From Actinophytocola sp. (GTDB lineage Bacteria > Actinomycetota > Actinomycetes > Mycobacteriales > Pseudonocardiaceae): 46,279 nt of DNA. Below the pieces are notes generated by a model that saw only the letters and a list, made by a program, of their open reading frames with translations, was not told the origin of the DNA and ran no database searches. Each line of letters opens with the position of its first letter. The first letter of the stretch is position 1. The position numbers were made by a program, and so were the translations under genes. The DNA is taken from NCBI GenBank assembly GCA_009379975.1, contig WHSS01000010.1, positions 1 to 46,279 of the forward strand, read 5' to 3'. Positions 1 to 8,935 of the stretch are shown here, one piece after another.

Positions 1-1499
1 GCGTCGAGGGCGTCGATGAGTCCGGCGCCGTAGAAGCCGCCACCGCCGTCGCCGCCCTCACAGTGGGCCAGCCAGCGACCATCGCCGGTCGGGTCATACG
101 GGCCCTCCGGGCAGGCGAGCCGGTCGGCATGCCGCCGCAGCGAGCTGATGACCTTGGCGGCCGACCAGTCGGGGTGCGTGCTCCGCATGAGTGCCAGCAC
201 ACCGCTGACGTTCGGCGAAGCCATCGACGTGCCCTGCTTGTAGCCGTAGCCTCCGTCGAACACCGTGGAGAGCACGCCGCCGATGGCGTCGGGGGTGTCC
301 GGGCGCTTCAGGCTGTCGCCGCCGGGTGCGGTCACGTCGGTCTCGCCGACGCCGTAGTTGGAGTAGAACGACTTCTCCGCCGTCGGGCCGACCGACGACA
401 CGCCGACCACGCCGTTGATCTCGGCCAGCACCTTCTTGCAGTTGTTGCTGGTGTGCCGCTCGATCGATTCCTGGTTGTTCGGGCTGTTGCTGTCGACGAT
501 GTCGTGCGCCAGGTCCCAGTTGCTGTTGCCGAGCGAGGCGACGTTGACGACGTCCTTCTTAGCCGCGTAGTCGATGGCCCGCCGGACCGCGTCGAAGCTT
601 GCCTTCTGGTCGGGGTCATCGTTGCACCACAGGTACCAGGGGTCGACGAAGTAGGAGTTGTTGGTGATGTCGAACCCGTGCTCCGCTGCCCAGACGAACC
701 CGCAGATCGCGTACTCCGGGTAGATGTAGCCGTCCTCGTCGACGACCTTGACCGAAGCGAGCTTCGCGTCCGGCGCGATGCCCGCGATGCCGATGCCGTT
801 CTTGGCCGCGGCGATCGTGCCCGCCACGTGGGTGCCGTGGTCCCACGAACCCGGAGCCCACGCAGAGGGCGAGGTGTTCGGCACGCCTTCATCGGAGCAG
901 CCGACCGAGTTCGCGGCGTCGATGTTGGGCGCGAGGTCGGGATGGGTCGCGTCGACACCCGTGTCGAGCACCCCGACCAGCACGTCGGAGCTGCCCAGGG
1001 TGATCTCGTGCGCCTGGTCGGCCTTGATGAGCCGGTTGTTCCACTGGTTGGCGGCCAGCGGTTCCTCTTCGCCCTCACCCGCCGTGGCCTGGGATGCCTC
1101 TGCTGCGGAGAACCCGCCCGCCAGGTTCTCCCCGCCCGCGTCCCAGCCGGCTGCCGCGGTGGACTGCGCCTGCGCCTCCGGCAGCAGTTCGGCCAGCGCA
1201 CGGGTGGCGCCCGCGCCCTGCACGCCGTCCATCCCCCGGACGTTTTCGGCGAAGTCAGCGCTCGTCGCGGAGACCACGACCACGCCGATCTGTTCGTAGC
1301 TGATCAGGATGTCGCCGTCGGCCTGCCGGATCGAATCCTCGGTCGCGGCCAGGTTTCCGGTCGGCCCCAGGACGACGAAGTGGGCAGCCGGGCCGTCTTC
1401 GGCGACGGCGGGCGCGGCGGTAGCCACGACACCACCGGCGGCGAGCGCCAGCGCGGCAAGGCCCGAACTTGCGATGCGGAGCCGGGATCGATGTTGCAC
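1..1499 (-). CDS. Secreted subtilisin-like serine protease (S8 family), 3' end cut by window
   Basis: 499 codons are visible and the C-terminus runs off the window. Residues 1 to about 33 form a signal peptide (RSRLR, an Ala/Leu-rich core, then APAVA). A propeptide-like stretch follows to about residue 150. The peptidase domain shows the full triad: Asp179 in VLDTGVD, His221 in DHGTHVAG and Ser425 in GTSMASP, with Asn280/281 in ITNNS as the likely oxyanion residue. It should therefore be an active extracellular endopeptidase. The GTG start at 1499 is chosen because GGAGG lies about 6 nt upstream (1506-1510). The leader directly upstream is a copy of the repeat described at 1514-1636. The natural substrate cannot be told from sequence. 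Confidence 0.93.
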   Translation of the reverse strand, partial: MQHRSRLRIASSGLAALALAAGGVVATAAPAVAEDGPAAHFVVLGPTGNLAATEDSIRQADGDILISYEQIGVVVVSATSADFAENVRGMDGVQGAGATRALAELLPEAQAQSTAAAGWDAGGENLAGGFSAAEASQATAGEGEEEPLAANQWNNRLIKADQAHEITLGSSDVLVGVLDTGVDATHPDLAPNIDAANSVGCSDEGVPNTSPSAWAPGSWDHGTHVAGTIAAAKNGIGIAGIAPDAKLASVKVVDEDGYIYPEYAICGFVWAAEHGFDITNNSYFVDPWYLWCNDDPDQKASFDAVRRAIDYAAKKDVVNVASLGNSNWDLAHDIVDSNSPNNQESIERHTSNNCKKVLAEINGVVGVSSVGPTAEKSFYSNYGVGETDVTAPGGDSLKRPDTPDAIGGVLSTVFDGGYGYKQGTSMASPNVSGVLALMRSTHPDWSAAKVISSLRRHADRLACPEGPYDPTGDGRWLAHCEGGDGGGGFYGAGLIDALD

Positions 1500-1513
1500 G
1501 AATTACCTCCGGG

Positions 1514-1636
1514 GTCTAATTCAAAGTCGGGCTATTCACGTCGGTCACGCCAACCCGAACCTCGCGAGTCACCTGCAGTCAGTCGTCGCGACCGCCCTCC
1601 GGGCGGCCCCGCCGACCGACTTGTGAATAACCCTCC
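1514..1636 (-). repeat. Leader-associated repeat, family C, copy 1
   Basis: Read on the minus strand, the element begins GGAGGGTTATTCACAAGTC and ends GTGAATAGCCCGACTTTGAA followed by TTAGACC. The two ends pair as an imperfect inverted repeat (GGGTTATTCAC / GTGAATAGCCC). The interior holds GGCGGGGCCGCCCGGAG and CGCGACGACTGACTGCAGG, both shared almost exactly with copy 2 at 17346-17519. The element ends right at the GGAGG ribosome site of the protease gene. It could be a mobile MITE-like repeat, a promoter module or a structured leader RNA. Confidence 0.75.
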
Positions 1637-1738
1637 AGGCAGGATCACTGCGCTGAAAACCATGAATCGGCCACCGGGAAGAATCCCGACATGGCTACAT
1701 TTCCAGTCGCGGTGAGGCCCTACAATCCGCCGATCGAC

Positions 1739-2851
1739 CTAGGCCGAGTGGAGTAACCGGCTCGCTGCCTTGGCGACCCGTTCGTCGCTCGCGGTCAGCC
1801 CGACCCGCACGTGCCGCGCGCCCGAGGGACCGTAGAAGGAGCCAGGGGCGACGAGAATGCCCCGCTCCGCGAACCAGCCGAGCTCCGACCACGCGTCTTC
1901 ACCGCGGGTCACCCACAGGTACAGACCCGCCTCGGAGTGTTCGATCCGGAACCCGTTGCGGGCCAGTGCCTCGCGCAGCTTGTCGCGGCGAGCGGAGTAG
2001 TGCGCTCGCTGCCCGGCCAGCGCGGCGTCGCCGGTTTCGGCCGAGAGCGCGACCCGCATCGCCTCCTGCACCGGGCGCGGCACGATCATCCCCGCGTGCT
2101 TGCGGATCGCCAGCAGTCCCGCGACCAGGGCGGGGTCGCCGGTGACGAAGCCCGCCCGGTAGCTGGCCAGGTTCGCCGACTTAGAGAGCGAGTGCACCGC
2201 GAGGATGCCGTCGAGGCGGCCGCCGTTCACGTCAGGATGCAGCACCGACACCGGCTCGCTTTCCCAGCCCAGCGCCAGGTAGCACTCGTCGGAGACCACC
2301 AGCGTGCCCCGCTCCCGCGCCCATTCGACGACCTTGCGCAGGTGTTCGACGCCCAGCACTCGGCCGGTCGGGTTCGACGGGGAGTTCAACCAAATGAGCC
2401 CCGGCCGCTCCGGGCCGAGCTGGGTCAGGCCGTCGGCCCGGCGCACCGATGCCCCGGCGAGCAGGGCGCCCACCTCGTACGTCGGGTACGCCAGCTCGGG
2501 GATGACGACGACGTCACCCGGCCCAAGTCCCAGCAGCCGGGGCAGCCACGCCACCAGTTCCTTGGAACCGATCGTCGGCAGCACCGCGTCCGGTTCGATG
2601 CCGGTCACACCATGCCTGCGCTGTAGTGCTTCGACGGCGGCGGCGCGCAGTTCGGCAGTGCCATGGGTTGTCGGATACCCCGGCATCTCGGCCACCGAGG
2701 CCAGCGCATCCCGGATGCCTTCGGGTACCGGGTCCACCGGCGTGCCGACCGACAGATCGACGACGCCGTCGGGGTGACTGCGCGCTTTCGCCGCGTACGG
2801 AGTCAGCGAATCCCAGGGGAAGTCGGGCAGCTTCGCCGGCGAGCGGCTCAT
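1739..2851 (-). CDS. dapC: Succinyldiaminopimelate aminotransferase (DapC-type, PLP-dependent)
   Basis: 370 aa, fold-type I class I/II aminotransferase. It should transfer the amino group from glutamate to N-succinyl-2-amino-6-ketopimelate in lysine and peptidoglycan DAP synthesis. Visible landmarks are NSPSNPTG (Asn160), Asp188 in VSDECY, the PLP lysine Lys224 in [14 protein letters not shown], and a C-terminal Arg in RHVRVGL. The ATG at 2851 overlaps the ferredoxin stop in an ATGA arrangement, so translation is probably coupled. A longer in-frame ORF to 2977 exists but would lie inside the ferredoxin gene. The ferredoxin-DapC pairing is common in actinobacteria (in M. tuberculosis, fdxC beside Rv1178). 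The substrate is inferred from family and context. Confidence 0.9.
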   Translation of the reverse strand: MSRSPAKLPDFPWDSLTPYAAKARSHPDGVVDLSVGTPVDPVPEGIRDALASVAEMPGYPTTHGTAELRAAAVEALQRRHGVTGIEPDAVLPTIGSKELVAWLPRLLGLGPGDVVVIPELAYPTYEVGALLAGASVRRADGLTQLGPERPGLIWLNSPSNPTGRVLGVEHLRKVVEWARERGTLVVSDECYLALGWESEPVSVLHPDVNGGRLDGILAVHSLSKSANLASYRAGFVTGDPALVAGLLAIRKHAGMIVPRPVQEAMRVALSAETGDAALAGQRAHYSARRDKLREALARNGFRIEHSEAGLYLWVTRGEDAWSELGWFAERGILVAPGSFYGPSGARHVRVGLTASDERVAKAASRLLHSA

Positions 2852-3168
2852 TCGCCCTGCGGCGGCAGGTCTTTGATCCACTGCGGATCGTCGGAGACCT
2901 TGCCGACCTTCGCGGCACCGCCCGGCGAGCCGAGGTTGTCGAAGTAGTCGACGTTCGCCTTGGTGTAGTCCACCCACTCGTCGGGCACGTCGTCTTCGTA
3001 GTAGATGGCCTCAACCGGACAGACCGGCTCACAAGCACCACAGTCAACACACTCGTCGGGGTGAATGTAGAGCATCCGGTCGCCCTCGTAGATGCAGTCC
3101 ACGGGGCATTCGTCGATGCACGCCTTGTCGAGCACGTCGACGCAGGGCTCGGCGATTACATAGGTCAC
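2848..3168 (-). CDS. fdxA: 7Fe ferredoxin (FdxA/FdxC type)
   Basis: 106 aa. It has the seven-iron ferredoxin cysteine pattern: Cys9, Cys17 and Cys50 for a 3Fe-4S cluster, and Cys21, Cys40, Cys43 and Cys46 for a 4Fe-4S cluster, with an extra Cys25. The N-terminus MTYVIAEPC is typical of the family. It is a small cytosolic electron carrier; its redox partners are unknown. An AGGAG-like site precedes the ATG. It is the first gene of a two-gene operon with dapC (4-base overlap) and diverges from fbiA. Confidence 0.95.
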   Translation of the reverse strand: MTYVIAEPCVDVLDKACIDECPVDCIYEGDRMLYIHPDECVDCGACEPVCPVEAIYYEDDVPDEWVDYTKANVDYFDNLGSPGGAAKVGKVSDDPQWIKDLPPQGE

Positions 3169-3371
3169 TGCGCTCTCCTATAGAACCAGTCGGGTCACCT
3201 TGGCTGGGTGCTCGAGCAGGCACGCCCACCAGGATGACCGGCGCGGGCGGTGACCCGCTCTCCTACTGCAGGCATGTCCGTCTCCCCCGCAGATTACGCC
3301 GAACCCACCGGCCCGCGATCGTGAGGCCTCCCTTATTCCCACGCGGTGAGACGGCCGGCACCCGGGCGACC

Positions 3372-3454
3372 GCGCTGAAAGACGCTTTCAGTCCGCCGGA
3401 CGGACTGAAAGCGCCTTTCAGTCCGTTGAACGGAGTGAAGGCGTCTTTCAGCGC
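3372..3454. repeat. Palindromic intergenic repeat, family A, copy 1
   Basis: An 83-bp element with outer arms GCGCTGAAAGACGC and GCGTCTTTCAGCGC. Inner inverted units are of the type CAGTCCG...CGGACTGAAAG. The same element recurs at 7067-7148 and 33591-33673. This copy sits in the 316-bp gap between divergent fdxA and fbiA, about 30 bp before the fbiA start; the rest of that gap shows no gene. Unlike the other two copies, it does not touch a stop codon. Confidence 0.85.
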
Positions 3455-3484
3455 GGTCGGTGCGGCGTGCGAGGATCGGCAATC

Positions 3485-4531
3485 GTGAAGGTTGTTGTGA
3501 TCGTCGGCGGCGTCGGTGGCGCCCGGTTCCTGCTGGGCGTCAAAGCGGCACTCGGCCTGCCCGCGATCGGCGCCGCACCCCCCGGCTCACCCCACCAGGT
3601 GAGCGCGCTGGTCAACACCGGCGACGACGTGTGGCTGCACGGCCTGAGGATCTGCCCCGACCTCGACACCTGCATGTACACCCTCGGCGGCGGCATCGAC
3701 ACCGGACGCGGCTGGGGCCACGCCGACGAGACGTGGACGGTCTCGGAAGAGCTCAAGGCCTACGGCGCCGAGCCGACCTGGTTCGGACTCGGCGACAAGG
3801 ACATCGCCACCCACCTCGTCCGCTCCAGGATGCTGCGCGCCGGCTACCCGCTGTCCGCCATCACCGAGGCGCTGTGCGACCGCTGGCAGCCAGGGGTCCG
3901 GCTGCTCCCGATGAGCGACGACCGTGTCGAGACTCACGTCGTGGTCGATGACCCTGACGACCCGGCAGACTCGCCGCGGCAGAAGGCGCTGCACTTCCAG
4001 GAGTGGTGGGTGCGTTACCGCGCCTCGCTGCCCGCGCACTCGATCGTGGGCGTCGGCGCCGAGGAGGCCAAGCCCGGCCCTGGCGTGCTCGAAGCCATCA
4101 ACGAAGCCGACGTGGTGCTGCTGGCGCCGTCCAACCCGGTGGTGTCGGTCGGCACCGTGCTCGCCGTGCCGGGCGTCCGCGCCGCCCTGCGAGCCACCCC
4201 GGGCAAGGTCGTCGGGGTATCGCCCATCATCGACGGCAAACCCCTCCGAGGCATGGCCGACAAATGCCTGGCCGCCATCGGCGTCGAGACCACCGCGCAG
4301 GGCGTCGGCAGGCATTACGGCGCCCGCAAGACTGATGACATCGCGCCCACCACCCACCCCGCACAACCCTCGCCCGGCGGCATCCTGGACGGCTGGCTCA
4401 TCGCAGAAGGCGAGACGGCCGAGGTGCCCGGCGTCGACGTGGCCGCGGTCGGGCTGCTGATGTCCGACGTCGAAGCGACGGCAGCGATGGCGCGGGCCGC
4501 TTTCGCACTGGCAGGCGTCAGCGTTGAGTGA
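3485..4531 (+). CDS. fbiA: Coenzyme F420 biosynthesis transferase FbiA (CofD)
   Basis: 348 aa CofD/UPF0052-type enzyme. In actinobacteria FbiA joins an enolpyruvyl-diphospho-guanosine intermediate to the deazaflavin FO, giving dehydro-F420-0. The Gly-rich N-terminus ([15 protein letters not shown]) is the nucleotide-binding signature. VNTGDD, TLGGG, FGLGDKD and [11 protein letters not shown] are further family motifs. GTG 3485 is preferred over the ATG at 3467 because it places the Val-rich first strand at residue 2, as in homologues. It overlaps fbiB by 8 bases. fbiA-fbiB synteny with a nearby manB-wbbL pair matches the M. tuberculosis Rv3261-Rv3265c region. Confidence 0.95.
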   Translation: MKVVVIVGGVGGARFLLGVKAALGLPAIGAAPPGSPHQVSALVNTGDDVWLHGLRICPDLDTCMYTLGGGIDTGRGWGHADETWTVSEELKAYGAEPTWFGLGDKDIATHLVRSRMLRAGYPLSAITEALCDRWQPGVRLLPMSDDRVETHVVVDDPDDPADSPRQKALHFQEWWVRYRASLPAHSIVGVGAEEAKPGPGVLEAINEADVVLLAPSNPVVSVGTVLAVPGVRAALRATPGKVVGVSPIIDGKPLRGMADKCLAAIGVETTAQGVGRHYGARKTDDIAPTTHPAQPSPGGILDGWLIAEGETAEVPGVDVAAVGLLMSDVEATAAMARAAFALAGVSVE

Positions 4532-5864
4532 ACACGGCACACCCCAGTTCGAGGTCCGCACGGTCGACGGCCTGCCGGAGTTCCGGCCCGGCGACGACCT
4601 GACCGGCGCCATCGCCGAGGCCGCACCGTGGCTGCGTTCCGGCGATGTCGTCGTCGTCACCAGCAAGGTCGTGTCCAAGATCGAGGGCATGCTGATCCGC
4701 GTGCCCAGCGATCCGGACAAGCGCGACGCCGCCCGCCGGTACTGGATCGACGACGAGACAGTGCGGGTGCTCGCCACCATGCGGCAGACGCGCATCACCG
4801 AGAATAAGCTCGGCATCGTGCAAGCCGCCGCAGGCGTCGACGGGTCCAATGTGGCCGGTGACGAGATCGCGCTGCTGCCCACCGACCCGGACGCCTCGGC
4901 CGCGGTGCTGCGGCGCGGGTTGCGCGAGCGGCTCGGCGTCGAGGTCGCCGTCGTCATCACCGACACCATGGGCCGGGCGTGGCGGGTGGGCCAGACCGAC
5001 GCCGCGATCGGCGCCAGCGGCCTGCGCGTGCTGCACTCCTACGCGGGCGATGTCGATGGTCAGGGCAATGAACTGGCCGTCACCGAAGTCGCCGTCGCGG
5101 ACGAGATCGCGGCGGCGGCGGATCTGGTGAAAGGCAAGCTGCGGGGCGTCCCGGTCGCCGTGGTGCGTGGCCTGCACATCGTCGACGACGGCTCGACCGC
5201 GCGCGATCTCGTCCGGCCCGTGGCCGAGGACCTGTTCCGGCTCGGCACCGCGGAAGCGATCGCGCAAGGCAGGTCGGAGGCGGTGCTGCTGCGCCGTTCG
5301 GTGCGGGCGTTCAGCGACGAGCCGGTCGACGCCGACGCGTTACGGAAGGCCGTCGGTGTCGCGCTCACCGCACCGGCGCCGCATCACACCAAGCCGGTGC
5401 GGTTCGCCTGGCTGCGCGACGCCGCCCGGCGCAAGGAACTGCTCGACGCGATGCGGGAAGCCTGGCGGGCCGATCTCGCCGCGGACGGGTTCACCGCCGC
5501 GCAGATCGAGCGGCGGGTCGGGCGTGGGGAACTGCTGTTCACGGTGCCGGAGCTGGTGATCCCGTTTCTGGTCCCCGACGGCGCGCACGACTATCCGGAT
5601 GAGCGGCGCGCCGGGTTCGAGCACACCATGTTCACCGTCGCGGGCGGGGCGGCGGTCCAAGGGCTGCTGGTCGCCCTCGCCGCGGAGGGCCTGGGTTCGT
5701 GCTGGGTCGGTTCGACGATCTTCGCGCCCGAAGTGGTGCGCGAGCGCCTTGGCCTGCCCGATAACTGGCAACCGCTCGGCGCGATCGCCATCGGTTACGC
5801 CGCGGACGGCGCGCCCGCACCCCGGCCGCCGCGCGAGCCGGGCGAAGGGCTGCTCGAACTGTGA
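4524..5864 (+). CDS. fbiB: F420-0:gamma-glutamyl ligase fused to FMN-dependent reductase domain (FbiB)
   Basis: 446 aa, two domains. The N-terminal 1-245 is a CofE-type GTP-dependent ligase that adds glutamates to F420-0 (motifs [16 protein letters not shown] and [19 protein letters not shown]). The C-terminal 250-446 is a nitroreductase-fold domain that reduces dehydro-F420-0 using FMNH2 ([37 protein letters not shown]). This fusion is the normal actinobacterial form. The start is TTG at 4524, inside the last codons of fbiA; the nearby GTG is out of frame. Its stop overlaps the Nudix gene start in a GTGA. Confidence 0.95.
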   Translation: MSEHGTPQFEVRTVDGLPEFRPGDDLTGAIAEAAPWLRSGDVVVVTSKVVSKIEGMLIRVPSDPDKRDAARRYWIDDETVRVLATMRQTRITENKLGIVQAAAGVDGSNVAGDEIALLPTDPDASAAVLRRGLRERLGVEVAVVITDTMGRAWRVGQTDAAIGASGLRVLHSYAGDVDGQGNELAVTEVAVADEIAAAADLVKGKLRGVPVAVVRGLHIVDDGSTARDLVRPVAEDLFRLGTAEAIAQGRSEAVLLRRSVRAFSDEPVDADALRKAVGVALTAPAPHHTKPVRFAWLRDAARRKELLDAMREAWRADLAADGFTAAQIERRVGRGELLFTVPELVIPFLVPDGAHDYPDERRAGFEHTMFTVAGGAAVQGLLVALAAEGLGSCWVGSTIFAPEVVRERLGLPDNWQPLGAIAIGYAADGAPAPRPPREPGEGLLEL

Positions 5865-6400
5865 ACCCGCTGCATGCCGATGCCCTCGCCACGCTGGCGC
5901 GCTGGCAGGCGCCGACCGCCGAGCAGGAAGCGCTGCGGCAGGCTTACCTCGCCTACCTCGATGCCCGCGACGACGCCTGCGCCCGATCCTGCGCACCCGG
6001 GCACCTCACGGCTTCGGCCCTGGTGTTGGACGCCGCGGCCGAGCGCGTCCTGCTGACCCTGCATCCGAGGGTCGGCCGGTGGTTGCAGCTCGGCGGGCAC
6101 TGCGAACCGGGCGACGCCACCCTGGCCGATGCCGCGTTGCGGGAGGCGCGGGAGGAGTCCGGCATGCCGGGCCTGCGCCTCGAGCCGGGCCTCGTGCACC
6201 TCGACGTGCACCCGGTCACCTGTTCGCTCGGCGTCCCCACGCGGCATTTCGACGTCCGGTACGTCGTGAAGGCGCCGCCGGACGCCGAGCCGGTGCGCAG
6301 TGCTGAATCCGATGACCTGCGCTGGTGGCCACTCGACGCCCTGCCCGCCGGCACCGAGGACCTGACCGGGCTGATCACCGCGGCGCTGGGGACCCCTTAA
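5861..6400 (+). CDS. Nudix hydrolase, third gene of the F420 operon
   Basis: 179 aa. The Nudix box is complete: [20 protein letters not shown] followed by EESG, with the REXXEE metal-binding core. The N-terminal 45 residues are helical and family-specific. It should hydrolyse a nucleoside diphosphate linked to another moiety; the true substrate is unknown. It overlaps fbiB by 4 bases (GTGA), so it is almost certainly co-translated with the F420 genes. A housekeeping role on a nucleotide by-product of F420 synthesis is an inference. The gene is followed immediately by a decayed insertion-sequence end. Confidence 0.88.
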   Translation: MNPLHADALATLARWQAPTAEQEALRQAYLAYLDARDDACARSCAPGHLTASALVLDAAAERVLLTLHPRVGRWLQLGGHCEPGDATLADAALREAREESGMPGLRLEPGLVHLDVHPVTCSLGVPTRHFDVRYVVKAPPDAEPVRSAESDDLRWWPLDALPAGTEDLTGLITAALGTP

Positions 6401-6404
6401 AACC

Positions 6405-6692
6405 TTGACTTCCTCCCCACGCCTGAAGGCGGGGGATTCCAACCCTCGCAGATTGGGTTTCCTGCTTCGCGGCCCGTTGCCGACCCGGGTTAACGGCGAG
6501 GGTCGGTGTACCGACCACCGGTCTTACACTAGCTCCACAGGCTTCGACCGCATGCCCTGCGGTAGGCCCGACCTGCTTGGTTATCGCAGGCCGGGCAACA
6601 CGAACCCTAGCAACCGGTGGACGTTTCGCCGACGTGCGACACACCCCAAGACACTCGTTTCCTCCCCACGGCTCAAGCCGGGGGTCTCCACG
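6405..6692 (-). mobile_element. Decayed IS200/IS605 (or IS1341-like) 3' end: TnpB tail and omega-RNA remnant
   Basis: About 290 bp between the Nudix gene and the GntR gene. It carries two direct copies of a hairpin box (plus strand TCCTCCCCACGNCTNAAG then NCGGGGG) at about 6413-6443 and 6660-6690. On the minus strand the right-hand reading frame resembles the low-complexity C-terminus of actinobacterial TnpB proteins (EACGASVRP, AAKQETQS, GIPRLQAWGG). This is the typical 3' end of IS200/IS605-type elements, where the reRNA/omega-RNA scaffold sits. No catalytic TnpB core or Y1 transposase remains. Two boxes suggest two nested or successive insertions. The call rests on recalled resemblance, not a search. 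Confidence 0.6.
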
Positions 6693-6707
6693 AACAAAGG
6701 ACCCACG

Positions 6708-7073
6708 ATGAAGCTCCGTATCGACTCCGCGACGGGCCATTCACCTTACGAGCAGGTGCGCTCGCAACTCGCGGCACAGATCAACAACGGGGAGCTGCCG
6801 GTGGGCACGAAGCTGCCGACCGTGCGGAAGCTGGCCGCCGACATCGGAATCGCGCCGAACACCGTCGCACGGGCATACCGGGAGCTCGAAGCGGCAGGCT
6901 TACTGGACACCCGTGGCCGCGCGGGGACCTTCGTCGGCGCGGGTGGCGACCACAGCAGGTCCCAAGCGGCCGAAGCCGCGGCCGATTACGTCCACACGGT
7001 CGACGGGCTGGGCATCAGCCGCGAAGACGCACTCGCCATCGTCCGCGCCGCCCTCCAGTCTCAACCGCGCTGA
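6708..7073 (+). CDS. GntR-family regulator, YtrA subfamily
   Basis: 121 aa. An N-terminal winged helix-turn-helix (PYEQVRSQLAAQINNGELP, then KLPTVRKLAADIGIAPNTVA) is followed by only about 45 residues, the short form typical of YtrA regulators. These usually control adjacent ABC transporters, but no transporter gene is next to it here. The ATG at 6708 has AAAGGA upstream. The longer ORF reading starts inside the IS remnant and is not used. The stop codon TGA at 7071-7073 is the TGA within the first palindrome arm of a family A repeat. Confidence 0.9.
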   Translation: MKLRIDSATGHSPYEQVRSQLAAQINNGELPVGTKLPTVRKLAADIGIAPNTVARAYRELEAAGLLDTRGRAGTFVGAGGDHSRSQAAEAAADYVHTVDGLGISREDALAIVRAALQSQPR

Positions 7074-7148
7074 AAGACGCCCTCAGTCCACTCAACGGAC
7101 TGAATGGGCCACTCACTCCACTCAACGGACTGAAAGCGTCTTTCAGCT
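7067..7148. repeat. Palindromic intergenic repeat, family A, copy 2
   Basis: Same element as at 3372 and 33591: outer arms GCGCTGAAAGACGC / GCGTCTTTCAGC with internal CTCAACGGACTGAA units. It begins inside the last codons of the GntR gene and supplies its TGA. The following 190 bp up to the TetR gene hold no gene. Confidence 0.85.
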
Positions 7149-7348
7149 CAGCACCAGCACGCCACGAGGCTTAGCAGTAGGCGGCGGCGGGGGGCGTGCT
7201 GCCGCCTACTGCGTGATTCACCGCAACGGTTTCGGCCTCTCATGGGCGCTGACCTCCACTGTCCGGCGAGCCAACGGATTTGTAACACAGTTAGCAACTT
7301 GTATCAATAACCAACTCCCAAACGGTCGCGTGGGATATGTTCGACGCG

Positions 7349-7939
7349 ATGAAATCCTCCCCGCCGACCACGCCGCGCAGAGGCCGTCCGCCCGCGGCCA
7401 GCCGCGAGGACGTGTTGGCAACGGCGATGCGTTGCTTCCTGCATGGCAGGCGGATCGACGTCAAGGAGATCGCCGCCGAACTGGGCCTCGGCCGCACCAC
7501 CATCTACCGCTGGTTCGACTCGCGAGAGGCACTCATCGGCGATGTCCTCATCCGCGCGTGCGAGCCGCTGCTGCACGAAGCGCGTACGTGCGCGCGGGGA
7601 CGGGGCGCGGCAGCTCTGCTCGCCACCTTCGACCGCTTCAACCGGAGCATCGCCCAAGCGCCCGCGCTGCGGCAGTTCGTCGACAACGAGCGGGACGCCG
7701 CGCTGCGGATCCTCACCTCCGGCGCGGGCAACGTGCAGCCCCGCATGGTGGCGTTGATCACCGGCATGATCGAGGACGAGGTCCGCGCCGGTACCTATCA
7801 ACCCAAAGTCGAGCCCGCGACCCTCGGCTACGCCATCGTCCGGCTGGCCGAAGCCTTCCTCTACAACGATGGCGCCGCCGCGATGCGGGGCGATGTCGAT
7901 CGGCTCAGAGAGGTCGAAGCCGCGCTACTCGGCATCTAG
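7349..7939 (+). CDS. TetR-family regulator, QsdR-like
   Basis: 196 aa. A basic N-terminus (TPRRGRPPAASRED) leads into a TetR helix-turn-helix (DVKEIAAELGLGRTTIYRWFDSREALI, about residues 36-62), then an all-helical ligand domain. The RRGRPP N-terminus and overall layout recall QsdR-type regulators; this subfamily call is tentative. I prefer ATG 7349 over ATG 7337 because a -10-like TATGTT (7336-7341) lies exactly 7 nt before it, as in leaderless actinobacterial genes, and no Shine-Dalgarno is visible for either. It converges on a membrane protein gene. Confidence 0.87.
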   Translation: MKSSPPTTPRRGRPPAASREDVLATAMRCFLHGRRIDVKEIAAELGLGRTTIYRWFDSREALIGDVLIRACEPLLHEARTCARGRGAAALLATFDRFNRSIAQAPALRQFVDNERDAALRILTSGAGNVQPRMVALITGMIEDEVRAGTYQPKVEPATLGYAIVRLAEAFLYNDGAAAMRGDVDRLREVEAALLGI

Positions 7940-7959
7940 GACGGCGCTGGGCTCGCACC

Positions 7960-8862
7960 TCAGCCGACGGCGGCCGGCACGGCTGACTCCTCGGACTCCA
8001 TGGCCGCGCCGGCTTTCGGGGTGGCCATCACCGAGGACACCCGACCGGCGCGCAGATCGGCCGCGAACGCCAGGATCATCGCCAGCATGCAGCCGACGGC
8101 CAGCATCTCCAAGGTTTCCTCGACGGTGGCGTCGACGATGAAGAAGTGCGTGATCCCGGGATGCTGGCCCGCCGGCGCCGGGAACTCGCCACCGAAGAAC
8201 ACCTCGTCGATCGCGGTGCCCAATGCGACGTAGAAGCCGTCGACATGGGCCGTCAGCGACGCCAGCTGCGATGCCCCGTACAGCGAGAACGTCGCCACCA
8301 GGTACTTGCGCGCGGCCGGCGCACGCCACACGTGTTTGCCGTAGCGGATCAGCGCGTAGATCGGAAAGACGGCGAGCAGCGCGTAGACCGGTGCGCTGGT
8401 GAACAGCACGTGGTTGGTGCCCAGGATCCTCGAGCCGAAGAGCCACTCGCCGACACCGGCGAACTTGAAACGGACGTCCCCGGCCTCCTCGATCAGGATC
8501 AGCCCGAGGCCGATGCTCATCACGAGGAAGAACGAGGCCGCACCGGAGTGCTCGCCGCGGGACAGCCTGCCAGCGAGGTAACCGGCCGCCACGATCGCGA
8601 GGGCGTTGAACACCCACTGGGCGATCTCGACCACGCCGTCGTTGAAAAGGCCGGTCCAGAGCGGCACCTCGATCCGGTCACCGAGGCCACCGACGTTGCC
8701 GACATCGACCGCGACCAGCAATCCCCATACGGCGACGAGCACAGCCGCCGAGAACAGCACGGCGCTGCGCGGCCGCACCCGCAGCAGCGAGGGCCATGGC
8801 CGATCGTCCGTTGTGGTCTCCGATGTCTCCAGCATGGACGAGACGCTACCTGAGCCGTTCAC
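7960..8862 (-). CDS. Multi-pass membrane protein of unknown function
   Basis: 300 aa. I do not recognise the family. Hydrophobic segments lie at roughly residues 33-51, 78-98, 107-124, 148-172, 190-207 and 243-268, suggesting six or seven helices. Acidic and His residues within or near membranes (LILIEEAGDVRFKF, HFFIVDATVEETLEM) could form a polar site. N- and C-terminal tails are soluble. The start is uncertain: GTG 8862 or ATG 8835, the latter with TAGCGT 7 nt upstream. Confidence 0.75.
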   Translation of the reverse strand: MNGSGSVSSMLETSETTTDDRPWPSLLRVRPRSAVLFSAAVLVAVWGLLVAVDVGNVGGLGDRIEVPLWTGLFNDGVVEIAQWVFNALAIVAAGYLAGRLSRGEHSGAASFFLVMSIGLGLILIEEAGDVRFKFAGVGEWLFGSRILGTNHVLFTSAPVYALLAVFPIYALIRYGKHVWRAPAARKYLVATFSLYGASQLASLTAHVDGFYVALGTAIDEVFFGGEFPAPAGQHPGITHFFIVDATVEETLEMLAVGCMLAMILAFAADLRAGRVSSVMATPKAGAAMESEESAVPAAVG

Positions 8863-8935
8863 GTCGGATTAACCGGTTCGTGGAAGCTCTCACCGACTAG
8901 GCAATCTATCGCACTTTTGGGTAAATGTTCGATCC

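Noticed and set aside
63-1715. Long plus-strand ORF of 550 codons at the window start
   Set aside because: It is the antisense shadow of the subtilisin-like protease. Its translation is low-complexity (Val/Arg/Asp/Gly-rich) with no domain, while the minus strand shows a complete catalytic triad and signal peptide.
3372-3454. Family A repeats as a CRISPR array
   Set aside because: There are only three copies, scattered over 30 kb, each a single palindromic unit with no regular spacers and no cas genes.
6405-6708. N-terminal extension of the GntR regulator to 6405
   Set aside because: The added 101 codons lie in the decayed IS end and have no protein-like character. The ATG at 6708 with AAAGGA upstream gives the normal YtrA length.
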